This document shows positions 25,301 through 37,200 of a stretch of 64,000 bases of DNA, one piece after another. The translations under genes were made by a program, and so were the position numbers. Source of the stretch: Aquatica leii (Eukaryota; Arthropoda; Insecta; Coleoptera; Lampyridae); the NCBI GenBank assembly GCA_035610365.1, contig CM069432.1:83208520-83272519 (forward strand). Direction: 5' to 3'. The notes beneath the pieces were generated by a model. That model did not search any database. It saw only the letters and a list, made by a program, of their open reading frames with translations, and had not been told where the DNA came from. Within the stretch, counting starts at the first letter, position 1. The number at the start of each line of letters is the position of its first letter.

Positions 25301-27348
25301 AGCTTTTCGCAGAAATAAGTGATAAAAATGCAAGACTTTTTTGTTTTAAGAGTACACAACACCCACTAAATATAAATTTTGTATAAGAATAAATTTAAAA
25401 CTACTAAATAAAATGACCGAAAATAAATAAATGTAATGGAATGTCTTTAAAACTTATGCTGACTAATTAACAGGAAAACACATCAGTTCCCACCTCTTAC
25501 ACGCAGCAGGGAAATAGGACTTATACATAGAATGGTTTCAGTCACGCTCATGCGTAACAATAAACTCTATAAAAGCTTGTAGGGTTTGAGAAATGATGTT
25601 TCCCTTTTGTACTTTTATATGCTCGACCAGAGATGATCAATTTTATTTTTATTTTTAGAAATGTTAATGTATGACACCTTCCTACAATTTAATTATCAAG
25701 TATTTAATAGAAAGCGCTTACTTACTTTATAAATTGTTTTTTTATGCGATTTCAATTTTCATCTTACTTTTAATTTGAAACGAACACGTTTAAAATCATT
25801 ACATTTCATTGTCGGTTAAATTTGTTTGACATTTTATGTCTATTAACTACTTTCGTTGCATAATGTGTATCTCAAAAATTTTTTGAATAAAATTAGTTTT
25901 GATTTACCTTTTGCCGTACACCTGTTACCAATAAATGAACCTATTTTTATTTTCACGTAATTTTATTATTATTTTCTTTACGCAGTTGTTTACTATACAT
26001 AAAAATTTAAAGTAAACCGCTAAATCTATTTGAATTCTGAGTAACTCCTAATTTTAGTAGTATATTGAAACTTGCTAAAAGAGAAACTGGCAAAACCAGA
26101 TAAGTTTTCCACAGCTTTTACGTTGTTAGGTTTAAACGAAGGGCAAACACATAGGGATTTATAGTGTACACTTACGAGAATTTATTAGTAAGAATCCATA
26201 AGGATTTCTTTAAAATTTTGCAGATGTACTAAGATGTACAAAGGATGTACTGGAATGTACTATAGATTTACTAAAGATTTCGAAGATTTCTGAGAATTTA
26301 CCTACGAAGAACTGGAAATGTAATTGAAAGAACGTGACGTTTAGTGTTTTGCTTTGTATGCTTGTTGCAAGTGTAGTAAATTGCATAACAACAAAATTAC
26401 AAAAAAGATGTCAGAACCAGAACATTTTATTATCTATTAGTTTATTTTAATAAAATGTTTTTCAAACCCCAAACATTTATTAACAATGTTAGCTTGAAAA
26501 ACCGAAGACAAAATAAACTTTCTAGCAGCAGATAAATAATATGGACATGACTTTTAATATGAAATCTCGCGTACTTATATAAAACTCTGTAATAACTAAT
26601 TGTTATGTTTGCATTAATCAAAATAATTTTTAATTTCTGTTAAAATACAAATTTCACGATCGACATGTTTGTTCTTTCACTATTTGCTAGTCAAACCTGA
26701 AAGAATATTTTTTAGGCCACAAGGTTTACACCAAGTAGACAAAATTAAAGCAGTAAATAATATTTTTAACCATCTCAAAGCAGTAATAATTGTTTCGAGG
26801 CTAAAAACAAAAGATGATACATCGTTATCTTTTGATAAGCATGAATCTTCTGATACCTACATAAAAAATACATACTGTAACAAATTTACAAAACCTAAAA
26901 TATGAATTCGATGATAACCGTTAGAATTATATTTGTTATAAAAAATCATCTTTATATTGGTTATTAGAAGATACAAAAAGTACGATTAGTACAGGCAAAC
27001 AGAATTAAGTAAAAAAGCTACATAATTATTTTTTTAAATCCAGATCATTTGTAACATTTCCTAAAGATGACGCCGTTATAAAATATAAAAACAAAAAAGC
27101 TTTCCGGACAGCACGCGTAATAAAGAATTGGGGGATAATACAACATCAACTAACAAGGCATTAGAATATTGACTAGAAAACAAAAATAGAAAATTTGTAT
27201 GCAGTATTTTATGATGAAAGTTATGCTATCAAACTTTCGATAAAAGTAACGTACATTATTTTTTGTGTTGCTTTTTGTAAAACTACAGTTTTTTTTTTAA
27301 ATTTTAAAAGAATTAAAATCACTAGTAATAGATTTTAGTAATACTTTT
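25301..27348. other. Noncoding stretch with one degenerate short repeat
   Basis: No recognised gene. A 78-codon plus-strand ORF at 26669-26905 has no domain I know. The short-unit repeat at 26222-26305 is listed separately. Confidence 0.45.
26222..26305. repeat. Degenerate 10-11-bp tandem repeat
   Basis: The words GATGTAC, GATGTAC, GATGTAC and AATGTAC recur at spacings of 10-11 bases and grade into GATTTAC and GATTTCGAA. The units are too diverged for a precise copy number. Similar words (GGATTTAC, AGTACCCGGAT, GGGATTTATTAG) occur at 34221-34335, on the other side of the nested transposons. Confidence 0.45.
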
Positions 27349-27500
27349 ACTACTAAATCTGTCAAATTTGACATTGCTTTTAACATATATTTTTTTAAAT
27401 TTTAACTAAATTTTAAAATTTATAAATGATTTTTCTACCTGTCACATACTCGTTCTAATATAATAGCTGACTTTAAACACTTACTTTTATGTAGATTTCT
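27349..27500 (+). repeat. Dispersed repeat A, copy 2
   Basis: Reverse-complement partner of 784-938, sharing the CTAAATCTGTCAAATTTGAC end and CATACTCGTTCTAATATAAT inside. It sits just before the Harbinger-derived cluster. Immediately after it (27518-27545) is a small hairpin, TCACGCTTTCGT against ACGAAAGTGA. Confidence 0.7.
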
Positions 27501-29419
27501 GCACACACGATCGTGTCTCACGCTTTCGTTAGAGACGAAAGTGACAACTAAAGGTTTGTGAAATACGAAAATAGTTTCTCGATCGTATGCTGTTTATACG
27601 GCAAAGGTCTTCAATATGACTTTGTCGATAGCAGTGATGTGCAAAATATTGGGACATTATATCGTATCGGAGCTTATCAATCGTACTGAACACTGAAGTG
27701 TTTAAAAAAAAAGTGGAGACAGCGCAGATGGTGAGTGAAAGAATGGATTAAAAACAAAAACCGTCCGGAACAACGCATTTTGTTGATCAGAAGTTGTAGT
27801 AAAAGTACTCCAAGGATCTGAAGACGACTTTGCCTTTTTATTAAAATGGGTATCATCTATACAAAAAAAAAGATACAAATCTGAGGGAAGCAATACCAGC
27901 CAAAACAAAACTTATGATAACGCTACGGTACTTAGCCACAGGCGATAGCTTTAAAAGTTTAGAATTCTTTTTAAAATTCTGAAATCAAGTATAAGCAAAT
28001 TCTAAGTTGAAGTTTTGGACGCTATAATACATTTATTGGAGGAGTCTATCAAGGTAATTACTAATAAAAGTTAAGGAAACACATTGCGGTAATAATATTT
28101 AAGCAGAAATAAATCAGAAACACGAAAACCCCCTTCGGAAACTGTTTGTTTAAAAAAAAATTTATGTAGTATTTCTTATTGCTAATTTATTTGTTTTATC
28201 TACCGCAGCAGACAACTTGCTAATCCATGTATCCTCACTTTGAGGAGAAGAAGCATGATCACCCCGAATTTGTTCGTTGGATGGCGATAGTGATGAAGTG
28301 GAACTCGACAGATAGGAATTTAGTTGTACGGGTAATCATCTCTTGCTGCAGCCTTAAGGTCTGTTGAATAGGAAGAATCCGTAAAAAAAGAAGCTACATA
28401 TTTTCCAAAATGATCAAAATTATCATCTTTTTTAACTGTGGCTCCCTACAAAATTTTCTCTAATTTGTTTATTACGGACATAAGTATATTGGGTTTTTTG
28501 TTTTCTACGCGTCTCTTCTTTTGTACTAAGTGTTCTCTCGGTGGCCTTTTTACTGGTGTTTCTAAGTTGCGGTATATAGAGGATTTTCTTCAGAAACAGT
28601 GCGTGCAGAATTTGGAGACTGAAGCTCAGTAAAATGTATACGTTGCTCACTAGAAAATCCACGGTTGCGGGAAAGAATCCATAGCTACATCCACCTGTTG
28701 AAATTAAGCTTCACTTTGCGGGTCTTCAACTTCATCGTCATATACGTTTATCGCTATAGACACTTGTGATGCCCTAGACTGTAAATAATGAAATTAATAA
28801 ATACACTTAAATATTTAGGAATTATGCTTCTTAAAATTAGTTCTGAATCGTAGGGTTGTATAATGAAATAATTTGATGAAGAAAAACTATTTTTTGCTAA
28901 ATATAAAAGCTTTCAAAAATTTTATTTTATTTGTCAAGTACTACGATATAAAACTATTAAATATTTTTTATGTTTTTTTAATCGTAGTCTGTATATTGTA
29001 TCACCTTTGTCAACAAGTTGAATGTTTAGTAAGGGTTATATTATTTTTTAGGTTCCCGTTAGTGATGTAGAATGGAATTAATTAGAGACTAAATTTAAAA
29101 ACAAATGGAATTTTTCGTCCTGTATGAAAGCCATTGACGGAAAACACGTAGTTGTAAAAGCCTCACCTAAAAATGGTTCCCATTATTTCAACTACAAAAA
29201 GGATGATAGTATTATTTTGCTCGCCTTGGTGTACCACGACTATAACTTTACAAAAGTTGATGTAGAAGCAAAAGGCAGAGCGTCAGACGGCAGCGTTTTA
29301 GTCAACAGTTCGTTATTTCAAGCGCTAGAACAAAATCTATTGGATATACAACAAGATGCGTTGATAGTTGGTGGTGATGCTTTTTCTGTAAAACGATATC
29401 TTTTAAAATCATAGTAATT

Positions 29420-31182
29420 TTGAAATGGATTAAATGTAAATTAATGTAATTATGTAAGTTTATATTACTTTATTATTTTAGAATAAAAAAAACAAAAACA
29501 ATTTATTTGCATTTATATTCAAACTTCTTGGTTCACCGTCACCGCGGCGAACCGTAATCGTGGCGAATCGACCGCGGCGAAACGTACCATTCCCATTTTT
29601 TAAATATTATTTTACTATTTGATAACTATTTTTGCAATGTAAAACAACCGCTTTTCAAAATGTTTGTAATTTCCTTTTGTAAAGCTAAAAGCTGAATTTC
29701 AGAATCCGCACCGAATAGCAAGTCATCTATGTAAAAACATTTTTTTTATTATCTTTCTCGCAACGAGGAACCTAAATTTTGTCTGCTCCGCTATCTCAAA
29801 AAAAACACCTACATGCTAAAAATACTCATTTAATTCTTCACTCTCATTCGCGCGCCAAATAATTCTTTGTAAAAGTCTTTGTTCCTCGTTAATTAAAATT
29901 TGTCTGTACATTTTGAAATATCACCCGTAATTAAATTGACAAAATTGCAATAAATGTATAAATAATTCGTTTTGAATCGTAAGCCCAGCGTACTGAATGT
30001 TATTTAATGACAAGCTATTGTCTGTTTTTATAGAAGCGTCAAAAATAACACGACACCTTGTAGTTAAGCTTGTATTTTTAATTACCGGGTGGTGTGGTAA
30101 ATAATAACAAATTTTATTCGAATTTATTTCGTTTAGTCTAAGCTTCGCATATGGCCAAATTTTTCATATTTGCGCATAAAACTCGTATAACTAATTTGTA
30201 ATTCTTCGCCACCTTGCAATCTTTTCTCTAATTTAAAAAATTTCACACACTTGTTGCTCTGATTCTCCCAAATTTTTATACTCAAACTTTAAAGGCCTTT
30301 TTACAATAAATCGGCCGGAAATATTTTGTTTAAAATGTTCGACTAAGTGTGATTCACAAAATTTTTCGTCGTCCGACATTTTAGAATTTAGAACTACATT
30401 CCTCAATTTTCTAAAATTTACTTAAATCTGCATCTCGTTTTGTCGCTATGCAACTTACAAATTCTTTGCTTTTGGAAGTAACGTTACCCGTAACTAAATA
30501 ACCTAATTTAGAATTTTGCAATCGTATGTTACCATTATTCAACGTTATCTAACAGACACATAACAATTTCCAAAAAACATTTGCTGCTAATAAGACGTCA
30601 ATTGAGCTACTTTTATTAAAAAGGTACATCAGTTAAGACAATCTTACTAGGCATACTCGAATTAGAAATATTAAAAATTTGGTAGGCAAGTCGCTCGTAA
30701 TCTTAGAAAGAACAATACAAATTTAATGTTTTGTTTAATTATTTTTTTGTGAATTAATTGTAACATTTACAGGATATTTAACATTAGTCAAGGCATTGCC
30801 AACTCCCTGAATAGCATAATTAATTGGATAAATATTTTCGTTTAATATTTTCACAGCATTCTCTGTAATAAAATTGCTTTGACTTCCAGAATCCAATAGT
30901 GCCCTAAATTTATGAAACACTCCATATCTGTCTTTAATTTTAATTATAGCCGTATTGAATAAAACGTCTTGTAAATTATTATTTTATAAATGTGCTGTTA
31001 AGTTTGATATACTCGTCCTTGCTTTTGAATCGTCACTATTTTGATTATCGTTTAAGCTGGGGTCACGCTTATCGTCACTTTCCTTTGGATTGGAATAATT
31101 TAAATGTAAAAGCGAACTATGGAATTTGTTGCATTTTCTGCAACCTAAAAGTTTACAATTTTGTACGAAATGATTCGGTTTT
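29420..31182 (-). mobile_element. BEL/Pao LTR-retrotransposon fossil, inserted in the Harbinger transposase
   Basis: On the minus strand, reading from 31.18 kb downward, the parts are: the end of a gag with a zinc-knuckle region (about 31.18-31.0 kb), an aspartic-protease region (about 30.9-30.7 kb), and reverse-transcriptase sequence (about 30.4-29.7 kb) with the polymerase active-site motif still legible. The order gag, protease, RT and the knuckle style fit BEL/Pao. No LTRs, RNase H or integrase were recognised, so it is a 5'-to-middle fragment. It is broken many times over and looks old. Confidence 0.75.
29531..29587. repeat. GC-rich 16-bp tandem repeat, about three units
   Basis: Units CCGTCACCGCGGCGAA, CCGTAATCGTGGCGAA and a 14-base version TCGACCGCGGCGAA follow one another. 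They are sharply GC-rich in AT-rich DNA, near the downstream end of the BEL/Pao fossil and the break in the Harbinger gene. Confidence 0.6.
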
Positions 31183-31590
31183 AACGTCAGAAGGAAAACT
31201 CTGTAATTATCGTTTATCAAGGGCGAGACGAGTTTTGATAAATGCCTTTCGTATTTTAGTCAGCAAGTTTCAAATATTTAAGAGACCTATCGACCTCAAG
31301 CCAAACAAAGTTGACAAGATCGTTATGGCTTGTTGCTCTTTCATAACTGGTTACGGAAGACGAGTAATGCTTGTATTAATCCAGGCCTAGTAGACGAGGA
31401 CGATTTCAATCAGTTAGATGTACCGGGCAACTGGAAAGATATATGATAAGGTAGGCTTTTACCCATGTGAGAAAGATCACACAATAAAAATCCGACACGA
31501 GTGGCATCTCAGAAACGTGACCAATTTTGTTCGTGTTTCAATAGAGAAGAATGATAGAATAATAGGTTATGTATATATTATCACACAATA

Positions 31591-31694
31591 CAGGTTGTTT
31601 CTTAAATATACTTCAGAAATTCAAGGATTTAATCTTTAGTACATTTTACGTGTTTATATTACAAAAACTCAAGAAATGGACAGGAAACACCCTA
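31591..31694. mobile_element. Tiny MITE with TA-flanked CAGG-TGTTTC ends
   Basis: TA then CAGGTTGTTTC on the left, and GAAACACCCTA then TA on the right, form short imperfect inverted ends about 104 bp apart. There is no coding capacity. It lies between the end of the Harbinger transposase and the end of the MADF exon, in line with a mariner-like internal deletion derivative. Confidence 0.45.
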
Positions 31695-32778
31695 TACCAA
31701 TAAAATACATATTTTAGAATTATTAATTATTTTTTACTTATCAAATTGGACTGTGTAGCTCGCGATTTTACATGTGGCCTTAGAGAAGCGTACATTTCCT
31801 TGAACAAACCACTTTTAGCACATATATATGTCTTCACTAGAGATACCACTTTTTTGTACTTGCGGCTAATTTTTTTTAACTCTTGGGAATACGAGCTTTT
31901 GCAAATATTGTTATTACGTGGGAAGCTGTAAAATCTGACAAATTTAAGATTTGTGCAATTCGATGGGCTGCTGCAGCACGCGTTTCCCTTTTTTTATATC
32001 CCTCATTTGTAGGGTCACATAGTGCCGCTTCATTTTTGTATTCTAAGAATTTTAAGGTTTCTGCGTTGCTCATTCGTAGATTCAATTTGTCACTTTCAAC
32101 AACAAACTGCTTTTTCACGACTGAAATAGTTCGTGAAAACATGTTTTGTATTCTTTTTTTTTATATTTATAAAAAGGTAAATACAATTTTTTTAAGTACC
32201 TACTTAAAAGTTTGTTTAAGATTTAAACATTAGAAAAATATATAAGAGATGTATGTACAAGGTTGATAGAGTAACTAACTGGGTAACTATAAACGATACG
32301 AGAAAATAGACCGCGTATCCTCGATCTCTTTTTTCGAAAAAAAACTCACTAGTGAAAACCAGATTGAGCGATTGTTTTTCATTTTTGAAGGTATACGCAA
32401 AAGTTTTATTTTCTCAATTTTCGACACATGGCGATATTTCTGTTATTTTTCAAAATAGAGAAAAACAGTTTAGGTGAAATTAAGGAACTTTTTTGAGCGG
32501 AATGCAATGGCGTTGTATAATTTTAAACAACTTGAAGTTATAGCATATAGTTGTGTTTTTTTAAATACAAATCATCGTAGGCTATTAGACAGTTAAAATC
32601 GTTCGCTTGTAGGATCTATGATTTAATATTTTAATGGATATTTGTTAACAAACACGTATTTCATTTCAGTTTTCTCATAGTAGGCTTCTGTCGTTGAAAA
32701 TGTGAACAAAACAAATCAATTAGTATCGAAAGTTAGTTGGTATAAAGTGCAATGACTTTTCAAAATTATGAGAAATAG

Positions 32779-32945
32779 AATGTGATAGAATGCTTTAATC
32801 AAAGTGATAACCATTCGGAAGCTCGAACCGAATTATACTTCGATCGTTACCTAGAAAACAGACAACGTCATAAATCTATTTTTCTGAGATTGAAACAAAA
32901 TCTGAGTAATTATGGATCATTTGACAAAACAAGAAATAGACATTA
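32779..32945 (+). pseudogene. Second, inverted copy of the rosa-like transposase N-terminus
   Basis: An open plus-strand stretch reads NVIECFNQSDNHSEARTEL, then YFDRYLENRQRHKSIFLRL and NYGSFDKTRN. It is the N-terminal helix-turn-helix region of the same transposase whose body lies on the opposite strand at 33005-33965. The copy at the other end reads CFNQSDNHFDATTKLYFHRY on the minus strand. The plus-strand copy is better preserved but ends without a catalytic domain. Confidence 0.65.
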
Positions 32946-33004
32946 CAATCAATAGAAAATTATAAAATTTCATACCTAATTAATAATTAATCATTTAAAG
33001 TAAA

Positions 33005-33965
33005 AGCAACACATACATTATGCCTCTTGTAACACCACTAACTGCGTTGTGAATATAAATATTTGAGATGGAATTAAGACAGTCATCAAAATTTGCTATT
33101 AGTTCATTAATGTTATTAAAAATTCTTTGTGTAGTGTGTTTAATGTGTCCCCAAAAAAGAAGCCAAGTGGTGTTAAATCAAGGGACCGTGTTGGCCACTT
33201 TACTGTTCCATTATTGCCTATCCAATTATTTTTAAAATGTGTATTTAACAGCTCTAAAATGATTGCACCATCTTGTTGAAAGAATAAACTTCTTCTCTCA
33301 TCTAATGCCATGTCATCCAAAAGTTTTTCAACAACATGTTCGTTGAGAATTTTATAATATCGTTGAGTGTTTAAATTTTCTTGAAATATGTCGTAAGCCA
33401 GAATTTGATTTCCAATTAAGACACACCACACGCTAAAACCAAATTTTCTCTGTTGTTGGGCAACGGTAGTGCAATGAGAATTAACATCTGACTACAAGTG
33501 TTTGTTATGTTCTTGCACTACTAATATAGGCTTCATCAGACCAAATTATGTTTCGATAAAACAATGGATTTTGCCGAATAGTTTGTAGGTACTAATTACA
33601 AAATTGCAATCTACGCTTAGGATCAGTAGGTTGCAAATATTGTTAATTGCGATTGGCCGAAATTTGTTTTTTAACATATTGGAAGTTCGACTTTTTGAAA
33701 TTGCAACTTTTGCTTCTGTTTGGCGACAGGACATTGAAGGATTGGTATTACAGCTCCAACTACATTAATAGAAGGTTCTTCCATATCTTGAACAATGTAA
33801 TTTCTTGTTCTTGGTTAGTCAAATGATCCATGATAAATTGATTTATGAGATTGTCTTCATTCTAAGTAACGATGGAAATATAATTTGGTAGTAGCGTCAA
33901 AATGGTTATCACTTTGATTAAAGCACTTTATACCAACTAATTTTTAATACTAAATGATTTAATTT
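33005..33965 (-). pseudogene. Rosa-like (DD41D-type) mariner transposase, degraded
   Basis: Tc1/mariner-superfamily transposase remnant. From N to C on the minus strand: helix-turn-helix part (CFNQSDNHFDATTKLYFHRY), FRPIAINNICNLLILS-like damaged linker, RLQFCN, IIWSDEAYIS (first catalytic D), WCVLIGNQILAYDIFQENL, FFQQDGA (second D), then KWPTRSLDLTPLGFFFGDTL. The usual motif in the rosa family is SPDLTPLDFFLWG. Here the third D is G and several residues after the second D are missing, so the spacing is shorter than the typical 41. Several frameshifts and stops are present. The best-preserved piece is 33431-33099. Confidence 0.75.
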
Positions 33966-34217
33966 GTTCACATTTTCTATGACTGAAGCCTACTATGAAA
34001 AAACTACGACGGAATATGTGTTTGTTAAAAATATTTTTGCAGAAAATTGAGAAAATCAAACTTTCGCGTATAACTCGAAAACAAAAAACCAACCCTCAAT
34101 TTGCTTTTTACCATCGAGTTTTTCTCGAAAAAAGAGATCGAGGATACGCGGTCCATTTTCTCGTCTCTGTTATGTTACTGAGTTTCCCTATCAAAACATT
34201 CAATTTAGGATACCCTG

Positions 34218-37200
34218 TACAAGGATTTACAAGAAATTACTGAAAAGTACCCGGATGATTAGGTTGTACCGGGATTTATTAGAATATAGTAAGATTTACA
34301 AGTATTTGTATTGATTGGAAGCAGAATTACAAGATTTGCTTAAAAAAGAAAATATAGGTACACTTTAGTAAACGTGTTCACCCCTTGGGTTTAAATCACA
34401 GTATGTATGTTTGCCTGAGTTTAAAAAATCAGTTTTTTTTGCAAGTTTTCTATTTTGAAGATCTTCTACATTGATACGTTTCACTGTCTAGAGTGGTAAT
34501 TTCGTTAGACAAATAAAAGATCTAATAATCTATGTATATGATATTTATTTTTCAAAAGTGGTTGAAAGTGTGATCTCTAATGTCGACACCTATAAAAATA
34601 ATGCTTTAATGTAATATCAAAAAAAGTAATACCCTGGTACTGACAGTTATTTTTAGTATACCGTTTAGGTATTTTTTAGAGGAGTGATTGCTCTTACCGG
34701 TTATTACTCTGATTTTATGGTGTTAGCCTATGCAATAAATTACTTTAAAATAGTAAAATAAAAACAATAAACACTGGTATCAAAAATTGAAACGCATAAT
34801 TTAGAATGAAGATTGAAAAGAAATTTATTTTTTCCATAAAGTTGAAAGCAAAACAAAGATTATAGACCACATTCAGTAGGATTTTGTAAGAGCGATGCTG
34901 TCAAATATTTAATCTTTTGTCTGTCTTGTTATACTTGTGTTGTCAAACTAAATAATAATACCCTTTTAGTGCTTTAATAATTATATTTATTTAGTGATTT
35001 TTTATATTATGAGAGTATCTGCAGATAATAGAGATACAATGACTGTCTAAAGAAAAAATAAATATTGTTATTTTGTATATAACTATTTATCGTGTGAATT
35101 GCTATACACAGATTTTAATGTTTTTATTTTTTTTAATCTTTCAAGTACGTTCTATCTAAATTTAAGATAAACAGCGTATCATTGAGGTTAATGTACGTTC
35201 TTTATGACAGTTCATCATAGCGTTGGATTAGGAGTTATTTGATCATCAAATATAAATACTCATGGTTTTTGTAATCTGATAACAAATTATGTTCAGTGGA
35301 TTGGTAATTCACATTTATAAAAAATTAATCTGTAGACTACATAATACAGAAACAAAGACCTGTATAAATGTTGTTTCAATATACATGGAATTTACCTGTT
35401 ATTTGTTTTCATCAAATAATTGAGTCAAGACTTAAAATATAACTTTCTCCTAAATTAATTTTTATTTAATTTCTAGATTAATTTGAGAGATACGTTTTTT
35501 AAATAACTGTTTAAATCAATTAATAATAAAGTATTTACCTGGTAACGTTAACAAGAGCCTCAAGACAATCAATTAGATAAGATGTTAATTTACTATATAA
35601 ATGAAAGTTGCTAAGGTGAGTAAATAGTGTAGTAAGCGCTCGTTGTGTAGGGTAATCAAAACAAAGTCTAATAACACTACTTACATGTTTATTTTATTGG
35701 ATAGATATTTAAAATAAAATAGATTATGACTTACTATAAATTTTATTACAGAAAAAATAATGCATTCTAAGATTTTTTTGTTTAATCTCGGCATTTTTAT
35801 AGTTACACGTTGGGTTTTTGAGCGTTTCTATGGATTTTTAACGGCAACAAAAATTGTAATAAATTTTTTTAATTTTGTAAGAAATTTTTTTTCAATTAAA
35901 ATACTGCATGGTACAGCATAAATATTTCTGTTTTAATAATTTTGTACAAACATGGTATACGTTAAATGTCTTATATTTTTATAAATAAAAAGTAATTAAG
36001 TTGAGAACTAGAAAATTTATTTTACAAAGATTTAAAAAAAATTATCAGGCTGCTATAAAGGGACACACAAACGTAGAGGCACAAAAAAGATAAAAAACAC
36101 ATAATTTTATGATAAGCGAGATATTATACTTTTCCGTATTTTTGAATTTTTTTTTGTTTGATTCTCCTTTATGAAATTATTACAGTTGCTAATAATGTTT
36201 CTATGCAACAGTTTAAAATCAAAAATTATAGATAAAGCGATGAGGTATGCAGCAGCAGTAGTCAAAATAAAATTTTTAGAATTTGCGTCTTTAATAGATC
36301 TTATTTAACCACTTAATCATAATTAATTGACAAGTAATGTCAAAATATGTAAGTACCAATCTTTACGAAATTCCCGAGATTTAAATAGTTTTAAGTATTC
36401 GTTTAAAATTGGTTCAAAAAAGCGCAAATTCTAAAAAATAGTATAAAAAATTCGTTTATGGAACTCCTTAGAAAACTCGTGGCCTCGCTGCTGATTTCCT
36501 AAACTTGGATTCATTCCATAAAACCAACCTTATGAAACTCGTTCTTTAATACACTATTTAATGTGGCAACAAGCATTTTTTTAAATAACAAGCGCCAATG
36601 CTATTGTGATTTATATATCTAAGAAAAAAACGTGAAAACAACATATATTTGGTAAGCTAGAAAAAAATATGTAAATCGTTTTGTATAAAACTAAATTCAA
36701 TCAAGCACTTACTTAAAATGAAACAGAAGAATAATGAAGAAATGAAGAAGAAAAAGAAAAATAATGAATACATTTTTATATGTAGCAAACATAAAAAACA
36801 AAAGTAATCGTATTGTTATTTCTAGTAACTCAACACCAGAATTCCTATTTAAAAAATAGATTAAGCACGTTTTAATTTATATCTGACATTTTTTATCATT
36901 GGCCAACCTTCACAGGATACATACATTCATAACTATTAGTGCAAATCTATCGCTATATAGAAAAACATAAAAAAACGCATATTCATATACAAAACGTTTG
37001 CATACAAATTTTATTTAACTTATAACATTCGGATACTGGCAAGTGCATACTTTAATTTGAAAACTTTTACCGCTTGCAATAAAACAATTCTCAATAAATA
37101 ATTTGAAATTTGCTTTTTTTGTTAAACATTACCTACTTTCAATTTTGTTTTCATACAAAGCTACTGCTCGTTTAAAAAGAATGATTTATTTAATTAGAAA

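Larger units (their letters stand above)
27711..31446 (+). pseudogene. PIF/Harbinger transposase, split and interrupted
   Basis: DDE transposase of the PIF/Harbinger superfamily (HARBI1-like), in pieces. 27711-28053: an N-terminal part from a WRQRRW-type motif through YLATGDSFKSLEFFLKF to HLLEESIK, with a frameshift and stops. A GTAATT donor follows at 28054. 29052-29414: after a TTTTTTAG acceptor the frame resumes with VPVSDVEW, then KAIDGKHV (first catalytic D), FNYKKDDSI, GRASDGSV and VGGDAF (second D). 31183-31446: the C-terminus resumes at NYRLSRARRV and ends GNWKDI-stop. The third acidic residue is lost (RRVLINAF where the family has RRVVENAF). A frame change lies near 31340. Between 29414 and about 31183 a BEL/Pao fossil is inserted. 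It is not functional. Confidence 0.85.
28318..32142 (-). pseudogene. MADF/BESS partner gene of the Harbinger element, two exons
   Basis: PIF/Harbinger elements carry a second DNA-binding protein, in insects often MADF/BESS. Here 32142-31744 encodes an MADF domain: FLEYKNEAALCDPTNEGYKK, then RAAAAHRIAQILNLSDF, and after an internal stop LFKEMYASLRPHVKSRATQ. A second minus-strand exon starts at 28778 after a TTATTTACAG acceptor: SRASQVSIAINVYDDEVEDP, later HLVQKKRR and a BESS-like end with FDHFGKYVASFF. The exon has several stops. The two parts lie on either side of the transposase's last exons. That they once formed one gene is inference from domain order, the acceptor and the shared strand. 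Confidence 0.65.
32258..34217. mobile_element. Rosa-like mariner with duplicated inverted 5' arms
   Basis: Bounded by TA at 32256-32257 and 34218-34219, with a CCCTG right terminus. The ends share long inverted sequence, notably ACGAGAAAATGGACCGCG and GTATCCTCGATCTCTTTTTT. The homology continues inward past the terminal repeat through AAAATGTGAACAAA and TTAGTTGGTATAAAGTGC into the first part of the transposase coding sequence. The left arm is roughly 270 bp longer in one block that the right arm lacks. The transposase body is on the minus strand from the right arm. A normal mariner would not carry transposase N-terminal sequence at both ends. Confidence 0.75.

Noticed and set aside
26669-26905. 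78-codon plus-strand ORF
   Set aside because: It is the least biased ORF of its area but I find no motif, splice context or neighbouring fragment to support it.
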